Below are positions 56,712 to 64,000 of a stretch of 64,000 bases of DNA, in pieces. The notes below the pieces were generated by a model. That model saw nothing but the letters and a program-made list of their open reading frames with translations. It ran no database searches and had not been told where the DNA came from. Origin of the DNA: Vescimonas coprocola (lineage in GTDB: Bacteria; Bacillota; Clostridia; Oscillospirales; Oscillospiraceae); the NCBI RefSeq assembly GCF_018408575.1, contig NZ_AP023418.1:496001-560000 (forward strand). The letters are read 5' to 3'. The translations under genes and the position numbers were made by a program. Numbering within the stretch: the stretch's first letter is position 1; every line of letters starts with the position of its first letter.

Positions 56712-59087
56712 TCAGACCCGCAGGGCCGGGGCAGCCGGTTCCATGGGCAGGGCGGTCATATGCTCCACCGCCGACACGGCAGGGGAGGGGACCAACGCCG
56801 CCGCAAACACCTGATCCACGCTCTCCACCGGCACGAAGTGCAGGGCCGCCCGGACGGTCTGGTCGATCTCCTCCAGATCCTTGACGTTGTCCTTGGGGAG
56901 GATCACCGTGCGGATGCCGCTGCGGAGAGCGGCCATGGTCTTTTCCTTCAGTCCGCCGATGGGCAGCACCCGGCCCCGCAGCGTCACCTCGCCGGTCATG
57001 GCCACATCGCCCCGGACCTTCCGTCCCGTCAGAGCGGAGAGCATGGCGGTGGTGATGGCGATGCCGGCGGAGGGGCCGTCCTTAGGCACCGCCCCCTCCG
57101 GGAAGTGGACGTGGATGTCACGGGTCTTGTAAAAGTCCTTCTCGATGCCCAGCTCGCCGCACCGGCTCCGCAGGCACGTCAGCGCCGCCCGGACGGACTC
57201 CTGCATGACGGTACCCAGATTGCCGGTGAGCTCCAGCTTGCCGGAGCCCTCCATGACGCCGGCCTCCACCTCCAGAATTTCGCCGCCTACCTCGGTCCAG
57301 GCCAGACCGTTCACCACGCCCACCTGATTCCGTGTGCTATGTACGCCGTCCTGATAACGCACCACGCCCAACAGCTCCCGCAGGGAGTCGGGGGTCACAT
57401 TCACCCGCTTCTCCCCACCGTCCACCAGACGCATGGCGGTCTTGCGGCACACCTTGCCCAGCTGCCGCTCCAACAGCCGAACGCCGGATTCTCTGGTATA
57501 GCCGGAGATGATCTGCCGGATGGCGTCGTCCGACAGGCGCAGCTGGGTCTTTTTCAGCCCATGCTCCTTCATCTGCCGGGGCAGCAGATAGCGCTTGGCG
57601 ATCTGCAGCTTCTCCTCGTCGGTGTAGCTGGTGAGCTCGATGACCTCCATCCGGTCCAGCAGGGGCCGGGGAATGGTGGAGGTGGTGTTGGCGGTGGTGA
57701 TGAACAGTACCTGACTCAGATCCACCGGGATCTCCAGATAGTGATCCCGGAAGGCGTAGTTCTGCTCGCTGTCCAGCACCTCCAGCAGGGCGGAGGCGGG
57801 GTCGCCCCGCATATCGCTGCCCAGCTTGTCGATCTCGTCCAGCACCAACAGGGGATTCATGGAGCCGCTGCGGGAGATGGCGTCGATGATGCGGCCCGGC
57901 ATGGCGCCGATGTAGGTCTTGCGGTGACCCCGGATGTCCGCCTCGTCCCGGACGCCGCCCAGACTCAGCCGGGCCATCTTCCGGTGCAGGGCCTTGGACA
58001 CCGACAAGGCGATGGAGGTCTTGCCCACGCCGGGAGGCCCCACCAGACAGAGAATTTTCCCCTTGGAGTCGGGGCTCAGCTGCCGCACCGCCACGAACTC
58101 CAGAATACGCTCCTTCACCTGCTCCAGACCGAAGTGATCCCGGTCAAGGATGCGCCGGGCCTGCGCCACGTCTGCCCGGTCACGAGTGTACTTGCCCCAC
58201 GGCAGCTCCAGACACACGTCCAGATAGTTGCGGATGACGGAGCCCTCGGCGCTGCCGAAGGGCTGCTTGGCCAGCCGGTCTACCTCTTTCATGAGCTTGC
58301 GGTGCAGCTCCTCCGGCAGGTGCAGGGCGGTGATGCGGGCCTCATAATCCGACAGCTCCTCGTCGCCGTCCTCTCCCAGCTCGTGCTGCAGCACCTTCAG
58401 CTGTTCCCGGAGGATCATATCCTTCTGGACCTGCGCCACCCGCTGGCGCACCTTCTGCTCCATCTCGAACTCCAGACCCATGACGTCCACCTCGTGGGTG
58501 AGGATGTCATTGACCAGCTGGAGCCGCTTCACCGGGTGCAGTTGATCCAGTACCCGCTGCCGGTCCTGATGCCGCAGGGTCAGGTTCTGGGCGATGAAAT
58601 CCGCCAGACGGCCGGGGTCACGCTGATCCAGCACCTGCGCCACCACCTCGTCGGACAGCTGGGGGGACAGCTCCTTATAGGCGCCGAAGATGGAGTAGGT
58701 CTGCCGCAGCAGAGCCTCCGTGTGAGAGGTGCTTCGGTAGGGGGCATCCTCCAGCAGCTCTACATTGGCCTGCAAAAACGGGGAGGTTTGCCACAGACGA
58801 TGCAGTCTCGCCCGCTGCTCACCCTCCACCAGCACCCGTACCGTAGTCTCGGAGGTCTTGATGATCTGGAGCACATGGCACACCGTGCCGATCTCGTAGA
58901 GATCCTGCTCCTCTGGCTCGGAGACGCCGATCTTCCGCTGCGTCACCAGAAACAGACGACGGTCGCCCTCCATAGCGTTGTCCAGCGCAAAAATGGAAAT
59001 CTCCCGCTCCACGTCGAAGCTTACAGTTTCGCCGGGGAAGGCGGTCATGCCCCGCAGCGCCAGAACGGGGATATTGATGGTATTCAT
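56712..59087 (-). CDS. lon: ATP-dependent protease Lon
   Basis: 791 residues from ATG 59087 (AAAGGAG upstream); an in-frame upstream start has no ribosome site. The order is the N-terminal substrate domain (INIPVLALRGMTAFPGETVSFDV), a coiled linker, the AAA+ domain with Walker A GPPGVGKTSIA (Lys356) and Walker B LVLDEIDKLG, then the C-terminal protease with catalytic Ser673 in KDGPSAGIA and Lys716 in GGLKEK. It degrades misfolded and regulatory proteins as a hexamer in the cytosol. It follows clpX by 63 bases and precedes ysxC. Confidence 0.97.
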   Translation of the reverse strand: MNTINIPVLALRGMTAFPGETVSFDVEREISIFALDNAMEGDRRLFLVTQRKIGVSEPEEQDLYEIGTVCHVLQIIKTSETTVRVLVEGEQRARLHRLWQTSPFLQANVELLEDAPYRSTSHTEALLRQTYSIFGAYKELSPQLSDEVVAQVLDQRDPGRLADFIAQNLTLRHQDRQRVLDQLHPVKRLQLVNDILTHEVDVMGLEFEMEQKVRQRVAQVQKDMILREQLKVLQHELGEDGDEELSDYEARITALHLPEELHRKLMKEVDRLAKQPFGSAEGSVIRNYLDVCLELPWGKYTRDRADVAQARRILDRDHFGLEQVKERILEFVAVRQLSPDSKGKILCLVGPPGVGKTSIALSVSKALHRKMARLSLGGVRDEADIRGHRKTYIGAMPGRIIDAISRSGSMNPLLVLDEIDKLGSDMRGDPASALLEVLDSEQNYAFRDHYLEIPVDLSQVLFITTANTTSTIPRPLLDRMEVIELTSYTDEEKLQIAKRYLLPRQMKEHGLKKTQLRLSDDAIRQIISGYTRESGVRLLERQLGKVCRKTAMRLVDGGEKRVNVTPDSLRELLGVVRYQDGVHSTRNQVGVVNGLAWTEVGGEILEVEAGVMEGSGKLELTGNLGTVMQESVRAALTCLRSRCGELGIEKDFYKTRDIHVHFPEGAVPKDGPSAGIAITTAMLSALTGRKVRGDVAMTGEVTLRGRVLPIGGLKEKTMAALRSGIRTVILPKDNVKDLEEIDQTVRAALHFVPVESVDQVFAAALVPSPAVSAVEHMTALPMEPAAPALRV

Positions 59088-59150
59088 AACTGGTCTCCTT
59101 TGCTGTGGAAAAGAGGAGAGACGAACGGGTTCGCCTCTCCTCATGATTCG

Positions 59151-60452
59151 TTAGGATGCCGGGGCGGAGGGATCGTGCTCCGCCTTGCCGTCACGGGTGC
59201 GGCCGGGCCGCTCCGTGCGCTGGGGATCACGGGTGATCTCCGGCTCTCCGGTCTTTAGGACTGCCTCCGGTGTGATGGTCACACGGGTGATGGTGGGGTC
59301 AGAGGGGATCTCGTACATGATCCTGGTGAGAAGTCCCTCCATCACGGCCCGCAGGCCACGTGCGCCGATGTTCCGCTGAATGGCCTGATCGGCCACGGCG
59401 TCCAGCGCCTCCGGCTGGAATACCAGCTCCACATCGTCATACTCCAGCAGCTTCTGATACTGCTTCACCAGTGCGTTTTTCGGCTGGGTGAGGATCTGTA
59501 CCAGATCATCCCGGCCCAGACCGTTGAGGGTCACCATCACCGGCATACGGCCTACCAGCTCCGGGATGATGCCGAATTTCAGCAGATCGTGGGGCTGGAC
59601 CTCCTTCAGCAGCTGGCCCGTCCGGCGCTCAGCCTTGCTCTCCACCACGGCGTCGAAGCCGATGCCCTTGCGGTCGGTGCGCTGCTCGATGATCTTCTCC
59701 AGACCGTCGAAGGCGCCGCCGCAGATGAAGAGGATGTTGTGGGTGTCGATCTGGATGAACTCCTGATGGGGGTGCTTGCGCCCGCCCTGAGGCGGCACGT
59801 TGGCCACGGTACCCTCCAGAATTTTCAGCAGTGCCTGCTGCACGCCCTCGCCGGACACGTCACGGGTGATGGAGGTGTTCTCGCTCTTGCGGGCGATCTT
59901 GTCGATCTCATCCACATAGATGATGCCCCGCTCTGCCAGTTCCACATCGAAATCCGCCGCCTGCAAAAGCCGCAGCAGGATGTTCTCCACGTCGTCGCCC
60001 ACATAGCCCGCCTCGGTGAGGGTGGTGGCATCGGCAATGGCAAATGGCACCTTCAGCACACGGGCCAGCGTCTGGGCGAACAGCGTCTTGCCGGAGCCGG
60101 TGGGGCCGATCATGAGGATGTTGCTCTTCTGCAGCTCCACATCCTCGCCGCCGCCGAAGAAAATGCGCTTATAGTGGTTGTATACCGCCACCGACAAAGC
60201 CACCTTGGCATCCTCCTGCCCGATGACGTACTGATCCAGCACCTCCCGGATCTCACGGGGGGTGGGCAGCTGATCCATCGTCTGCACGTCCTCCCCCATG
60301 CCGGGGGTGTAGCCGTCGTCCAGAATGGACATACACAGCTGAACGCACTCGTCGCAGATGCGAACGCCGCCGGGGCCCTGGATCATGCGATGTACCTGCC
60401 CCTCCGGCTTGCCGCAGAAGGAGCAGCGCAGATTTTTCTTGTCTTCTGCCAT
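59151..60452 (-). CDS. clpX: ATP-dependent Clp protease ATP-binding subunit ClpX
   Basis: 433 residues. The N-terminal zinc-binding domain is [18 protein letters not shown] plus ICDECVQLC (Cys4 type, residues 10-45). The AAA+ domain has Walker [18 protein letters not shown] near 116, the pore loop GYVGDDV near 148, Walker [13 protein letters not shown] near 180, and [16 protein letters not shown] near 365 (sensor II). The IGF loop for ClpP docking is recognisable near GIGFDAV. ClpX unfolds substrates and feeds ClpP, encoded three bases upstream in the transcript. Confidence 0.97.
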   Translation of the reverse strand: MAEDKKNLRCSFCGKPEGQVHRMIQGPGGVRICDECVQLCMSILDDGYTPGMGEDVQTMDQLPTPREIREVLDQYVIGQEDAKVALSVAVYNHYKRIFFGGGEDVELQKSNILMIGPTGSGKTLFAQTLARVLKVPFAIADATTLTEAGYVGDDVENILLRLLQAADFDVELAERGIIYVDEIDKIARKSENTSITRDVSGEGVQQALLKILEGTVANVPPQGGRKHPHQEFIQIDTHNILFICGGAFDGLEKIIEQRTDRKGIGFDAVVESKAERRTGQLLKEVQPHDLLKFGIIPELVGRMPVMVTLNGLGRDDLVQILTQPKNALVKQYQKLLEYDDVELVFQPEALDAVADQAIQRNIGARGLRAVMEGLLTRIMYEIPSDPTITRVTITPEAVLKTGEPEITRDPQRTERPGRTRDGKAEHDPSAPAS

Positions 60453-60455
60453 GAT

Positions 60456-61037
60456 TTACCTCTTGAAAATGACCTTGTCCACCAGACCGTAGTCACGGGC
60501 CTCCTCAGCGGTCATCCAGTTGTCCCGCTCGGAGTCCAGCTTCACCTGCTCCGGGGTCTTGCCGGTGTTTTCGGAGAGGATCTTGTTCATCCGCTGCTTG
60601 ATCTTCAGAAAATGCTCCACGTCGATCTCCATATCCGTGACCTTACCCTGGGTCCCGGCGGAGGGCTGGTGGATCATCACCTCGGCATTGGGCAGGGCGA
60701 TGCGCTTGCCCTTGGCCCCGGAGGACAGCAGGAAAGCGCCCATGCTGGCCGCCATGCCGATGCAGATGGTGGACACGTCGCACTTGATATACTGCATGGT
60801 GTCGTAGATGGCCATACCCGCCGTCACAGAGCCGCCGGGGCTGTTGATGTACATCTGGATGTCCTTGTCGGGGTCCTGTGCCTCCAGATACAGCAGCTGT
60901 GCCACCACCAGACTGGCTGTGGTATCATTGACCTCTTCGCCCAGGAAGATGATGCGGTCATTGAGCAGCCGGGAGAAAATGTCGTAGGAACGCTCGCCCC
61001 GGTTGGTCTGCTCCACAACATAAGGAACTAAACTCAT
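60456..61037 (-). CDS. clpP: ATP-dependent Clp protease proteolytic subunit
   Basis: 193 residues, the standard length. Starts [24 protein letters not shown]; the catalytic serine is Ser98 in [12 protein letters not shown], the histidine His123 in [12 protein letters not shown], and the aspartate lies in LDSERDNWM near 172. ClpP forms the double heptameric proteolytic chamber used by ClpX. It lies between tig and clpX; the 75-base gap to tig may contain an additional promoter (GTATACT near 61068), but its -35 is poor. Confidence 0.97.
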   Translation of the reverse strand: MSLVPYVVEQTNRGERSYDIFSRLLNDRIIFLGEEVNDTTASLVVAQLLYLEAQDPDKDIQMYINSPGGSVTAGMAIYDTMQYIKCDVSTICIGMAASMGAFLLSSGAKGKRIALPNAEVMIHQPSAGTQGKVTDMEIDVEHFLKIKQRMNKILSENTGKTPEQVKLDSERDNWMTAEEARDYGLVDKVIFKR

Positions 61038-61111
61038 AAAATATGCCTCCTGTACAGATAGATGTTCAAAGTATACCCGCCCGTTTGTGATTTTAGCAGA
61101 ATGCGCCGGTT

Positions 61112-62434
61112 TTATTCGGCAGTCTCCTCCGCCTTATCTTCTTTCTTCTCCTCCGCCTCGGGGGCCACGGCCACGGCGCTGTCCGCCACCAGCTTGACCA
61201 CCTTCTCACGGATGACCTGCTCCCGCACCTGAGCGGCGGGCAGATACTTCTTCACGGACTCCAGATCCATGCCGTACTTGTCGGCCAGCTTCTGCATCTC
61301 GGCGTTCACCTCGTCGTCGGTGGCCTCCAGACCCTCGGCCTTGATGATGGCCTCCACGGCCAGATCCATGCGGACCTGCTCCTGAGCGGGGCCGTGGGCC
61401 TGAGACAGGAAGTCGGCCTCGGTGGTGCCGGTCATCTTCAGATACTGGTCAAAGGGGATGCCCTGAGAGGCCAGCTGCTGCTTGAAGTTGTTGGCCATCT
61501 GCTCAGCCTGCAGATTCACCATGGCATCGGGGATATCGCAGGTGATGCCCTCGGCCACCTTCTGCATCAGCACGTCCTCGAAGGCCCGCTGAGCGGACTC
61601 CTTGCGCTCCCCGGTGATCTTCTTCTTCAGATCGGCCTTCAGCTCCTTCAGGGTGTCGAACTCGGAGACGTCCTTGGCAAACTCGTCGTCCATGGCGGGG
61701 ATCTCCTTGACCTTCACCTCGTTGACCTTCACATGGAACACAACGGGCTTGCCGGCCAGCTCGGGGGTATAGTTTTCGGGGAAGGTGATGTCGATATCCT
61801 TCTCCTCACCGGCCTTCATGCCGACGAGCTGATCCTCAAAGCCGGGGACAAAGCTGCCGGAGCCGATCTCCAGATCGAAGTTCTCGCCCTTGCCGCCGTC
61901 GAAAGCCACGCCGTTGTCGAAGCCCTCGAAGTCGATGGTGGCGGTGTCGCCCTTCTTCACGGCACGCTCCACGCTCACCAGACGGCTGTTGCGCTCGGCC
62001 ATCTCCTTGAGACGGGCGTTGACGTCGGCGGCCATGACCTTCACCTCGGCACGGGGGGCCTCCAGACCCTTGTACTGGCCCAGCGTCACCTCGGGATACA
62101 CCGCCACGGTGCACTGAAAGACCACGCCGTCCTTGCCGCAGGACTCCAGCTCCACCTGGGGATAGCCCACGACCTCCAGCTTCTGCTCCTGCACGGCGGC
62201 CTCATAGGCGTCGGGCAGCACGATATTCACAGCCTCCTCGTAAAAGACCTCAGCGCCGTACATTCCCTCGATGATCTTGCGGGGAGCCTTGCCGGGGCGG
62301 AAGCCGGGGACGTTCATCTTGCCACGCATCTGCAGATAGGCCTTGTTGACAGCCTTCTCGAATTCTTCTGCGCCGACCTCGATGGTCAGCTTGACCTGGC
62401 TCTTTTCCAGATTTTCACAGGACTTTACACTCAT
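61112..62434 (-). CDS. tig: Trigger factor
   Basis: 440 residues from ATG 62434, preceded by GGAGG; eight codons of upstream in-frame sequence lack a ribosome site. The N-terminal ribosome-binding domain has the signature [19 protein letters not shown] near 42-60; the FKBP-type PPIase domain ([44 protein letters not shown], in pieces over 160-205) and the helical C-terminal arms follow, ending with a Glu/Lys/Ala-rich tail. It binds nascent chains at the ribosome exit. First gene of the tig-clpP-clpX-lon-ysxC unit. Confidence 0.96.
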   Translation of the reverse strand: MSVKSCENLEKSQVKLTIEVGAEEFEKAVNKAYLQMRGKMNVPGFRPGKAPRKIIEGMYGAEVFYEEAVNIVLPDAYEAAVQEQKLEVVGYPQVELESCGKDGVVFQCTVAVYPEVTLGQYKGLEAPRAEVKVMAADVNARLKEMAERNSRLVSVERAVKKGDTATIDFEGFDNGVAFDGGKGENFDLEIGSGSFVPGFEDQLVGMKAGEEKDIDITFPENYTPELAGKPVVFHVKVNEVKVKEIPAMDDEFAKDVSEFDTLKELKADLKKKITGERKESAQRAFEDVLMQKVAEGITCDIPDAMVNLQAEQMANNFKQQLASQGIPFDQYLKMTGTTEADFLSQAHGPAQEQVRMDLAVEAIIKAEGLEATDDEVNAEMQKLADKYGMDLESVKKYLPAAQVREQVIREKVVKLVADSAVAVAPEAEEKKEDKAEETAE

Positions 62435-62525
62435 TTTGACTTTTCCTCCGTTCAGCATTCATTTATAATCAATGCAATTTTATATAATACCAGAAAACAA
62501 TTTCAATTTCCACACCTTTTTTGCA

Positions 62526-63215
62526 TCATTCGCAAATTTTTTTGGGAACAAATTTCAGATAGTCCGCCGACACCAGCGAAAACTCCGTTCCATCCCACAT
62601 TCCCTCGATGGCCCGGCGGTGGGAAGCGCCGTGCAGATGGCCGTAGCAGCACAGCTTCACGCCGTACTCCTTCAGCAGCCGCAGGATCTCCGGGCAGCGG
62701 TAGCCCTGATACAGGGGCGGATAGTGGAGAAACACCAGCTTCTCGTGCTCCCCCGCCGCCTTCAGGGAGGTCTCCAGCCGGCCGATCTCCCGCAGCAGCA
62801 CCTTTTCGTCGTGGGTCCCCTGGTTGTCCAGCTCGTAAAACCACCCACGGGTGCCGCACAGGGCCAGCTCTCCGTAGAACTTACAGTTGTTGTGGAGAAT
62901 TTCCATGGTGGTCAGCTCATGCTCCCGGAAGAACCGCTCCATCTTGGCGGCGGTGTTCCACCAGTAGTCGTGGTTGCCCTTGAGCAGATACTTCTTCCCC
63001 GGCAGGGCGTCGATGAACCGGAAGTCCTCCAGCGATTCCTCCAGACTCATGCCCCAGGACAGGTCGCCGCACAGCACGGTGACGTCCTCCGGTCTCAGAG
63101 CGGAGAAGGCCTCCTTCAGCCGGGACACATAGTCCTGCCAGCCGTCTCCGAAGATCTCCATGGATTTGTTGGAATTGAGGGACAGATGCAGATCCCCCAG
63201 AGCATACAGCGCCAT
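62526..63215 (-). CDS. Calcineurin-like metallophosphoesterase
   Basis: 229 residues. ALYALGDLHLSLNSNKSMEIF (residues 2-22) gives the DxH ligands, VLCGDLSWGMSLEES near 46 the GDxxW motif, YLLKGNHDYWWNT near 76 the GNHD/E motif, VFLHYPPLY near 167 and CCYGHLHGASH near 191 the GHxH motif. All five phosphoesterase blocks are intact. Substrate is unknown; Firmicute homologues are annotated only as predicted phosphohydrolases. It is 21 bases downstream of an M19 dipeptidase on the minus strand and is probably co-transcribed with it. Confidence 0.9.
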   Translation of the reverse strand: MALYALGDLHLSLNSNKSMEIFGDGWQDYVSRLKEAFSALRPEDVTVLCGDLSWGMSLEESLEDFRFIDALPGKKYLLKGNHDYWWNTAAKMERFFREHELTTMEILHNNCKFYGELALCGTRGWFYELDNQGTHDEKVLLREIGRLETSLKAAGEHEKLVFLHYPPLYQGYRCPEILRLLKEYGVKLCCYGHLHGASHRRAIEGMWDGTEFSLVSADYLKFVPKKICE

Positions 63216-63236
63216 GCGCCGCCTCCTCTCCCGATT

Positions 63237-64000
63237 TTATATCAGCCGCCGCAGATTGTTCCAGAACAGATCCTCCAGCAGCGACTGGGGATAGCCCCGG
63301 TCCGCCAGCGCCTGCCACAGCAGCGGCACATCCTCCAGACCCCGCATCCCGCCGGCCAGCAGCTCGCAGCCGTCCATGTCGCCGCCCAGACACAGAGACC
63401 TTTCCCCGTCCAGCTCCAGAAAATGCTCCACATGGCGCACCAGACCCTCTATGGTAGGGTCCTCTCCCACAAAGTGCTGGTAGTAGTTGAGCCCTGCCAC
63501 GCCGCCGCTGTCCCGGATGGCCCGGAACATATCGTCGGTGAGGTTGCGCCGGTGGGGGCAGACGGCCCGGCTGTTGGAGTGGGAGGCCACCACAGGCCGC
63601 CGGGAAAGACGCACCACGTCCCAGAAGCCCGCATCCGACAGATGGGACACGTCTATGTAGATGGACAGCTCCTCCATCCGCCGCAGGAAGTCCCGGCCAT
63701 AAGCGGTCAGTCCCTGCTCCGGCTGCTGGGCATTGGAGCCGGAGAGACGGTTGGCGTAGTTCCACACCGGGTTCAGCAGCCGCACGCCCCAGTCATAGGC
63801 AGTGTCCAGCCGCCGGATGTCGCAGTCCAGCAGCTCGGCGCCCTCGATGCTCAGCAGCGCCGCCGCCTTGCCTTGCCCCACGGCCTCGTCCACCTCCGCC
63901 CCGGTGCGGCAGGGGAGGATGCGCTCCCGGTTCTCCTCCATCTCCCGCAGGAACCGCTGGTGGAGCAGAACGCCCTGCTCCGGCATGGAGCTGCCCTCCG
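63237..64000 (-). CDS. Membrane dipeptidase family (peptidase M19), 5' end off window
   Basis: At least 254 codons, open to the right edge of the window. AAALLSIEGAELLDCDIRRL supplies the bridging Glu; SIYIDVSHLSDAGFWDVV and RRPVVASHSNSRAVCPHRRNLTDD carry two zinc-binding histidines and the HSNS(R/A)xxxxxxRN motif; LCLGGDMDGCELLAGGM holds the terminal Asp. These are hallmarks of renal-dipeptidase-like zinc enzymes. The N-terminal HxD pair must lie beyond base 64000. No signal peptide can be judged. It would cleave dipeptides, including some with D-residues at the C-terminus. Confidence 0.9.
   Translation of the reverse strand, partial: EGSSMPEQGVLLHQRFLREMEENRERILPCRTGAEVDEAVGQGKAAALLSIEGAELLDCDIRRLDTAYDWGVRLLNPVWNYANRLSGSNAQQPEQGLTAYGRDFLRRMEELSIYIDVSHLSDAGFWDVVRLSRRPVVASHSNSRAVCPHRRNLTDDMFRAIRDSGGVAGLNYYQHFVGEDPTIEGLVRHVEHFLELDGERSLCLGGDMDGCELLAGGMRGLEDVPLLWQALADRGYPQSLLEDLFWNNLRRLI

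Noticed and set aside
59700-60000. Programmed frameshift or selenocysteine UGA in the selenium or protease genes
   Set aside because: All catalytic motifs of xdh, clpX, clpP and lon are in uninterrupted frames; no in-frame TGA needs decoding.

Overview
The window is a GC-rich (roughly 60%) bacterial chromosome segment from an anaerobic, endospore-forming member of the Firmicutes. The Oscillospiraceae (the Flavonifractor / Oscillibacter / Dysosmobacter sort) fits best. The lineage is an inference from gene content: a SpoVD-type penicillin-binding protein inside the division/cell-wall cluster, a SpoVAF-like germination protein, a mesodiaminopimelate-type MurE, rubrerythrin, butyrate kinase with a ferredoxin-linked indolepyruvate oxidoreductase, and a selenium-dependent molybdenum hydroxylase. 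No rRNA gene is present to settle it.

Layout. 1-2.8 kb: the start of a sodium-coupled transporter (cut by the window edge), a DUF1653 gene, the wreck of an integrative element (KTR protein with an in-frame stop, N-truncated integrase) lying against a tRNA-Ser gene, and a decayed partial copy of that tRNA. 2.8-12.1 kb: housekeeping and metabolic genes (glutamine amidotransferase-like, Smr, M42 peptidase, acetyltransferase, spoVAF-like, HAD phosphatase, MFS carrier, phosphodiesterase, rsmD-coaD). 12.4-25.2 kb: the dcw cluster mraZ-rsmH-ftsL-spoVD-murE-mraY-ftsW-murG-murA-ftsQ-ftsZ, which lacks murF, murD, murC, murB and ftsA. 25.4-31.7 kb: a membrane protein, a TrmH-type methylase, TetR + GNAT, and buk-iorAB. 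32.2-34.3 kb: an alpha-oxoamine synthase/short-chain reductase pair behind a perfect consensus promoter, resembling the first two steps of sphingoid-base synthesis. 34.6-37.5 kb: proC, rubrerythrin, formate/nitrite channel, NUDIX. 37.5-38.9 kb: a low-GC island bounded by a 39-bp imperfect inverted repeat and carrying a TnpV scrap and an S51 peptidase. 38.9-46.3 kb: a DAACS carrier, a 33-residue microprotein, a WYL regulator, a huge wall-anchored M14 metallopeptidase, a DUF1893 protein and a frameshifted small membrane gene. 46.4-51.4 kb: comEC-holA-rnmV-like and a small alarmone synthetase. 51.6-55.8 kb: selenium-dependent xanthine dehydrogenase with a DUF3343 carrier and a cysteine desulfurase. 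56-62.4 kb: the proteostasis operon tig-clpP-clpX-lon-ysxC read leftwards. 62.5-64 kb: a phosphoesterase and an M19 dipeptidase cut by the edge.

The genes largely form coherent units. The dcw cluster builds lipid II and the divisome. Trigger factor, ClpXP and Lon handle nascent-chain folding and turnover. The buk-ior unit can turn 2-oxoacid oxidation into acyl-CoA and reduced ferredoxin, with ATP recovered at the kinase. The selenium cluster would load a labile selenium onto a purine hydroxylase. Many transcription units end in strong, often bidirectional hairpins, and several begin with near-consensus sigma-A promoters with 17-bp spacers.

The most unusual items are the sphingolipid-like enzyme pair in a Firmicute-like genome, the inverted-repeat-bounded island at 37.5-38.9 kb, the multi-hairpin spacer at 34.3-34.5 kb, the FtsZ tail without an obvious FtsA-binding peptide in a cluster that has no ftsA, and the G7-tract frameshift at 46.16 kb.
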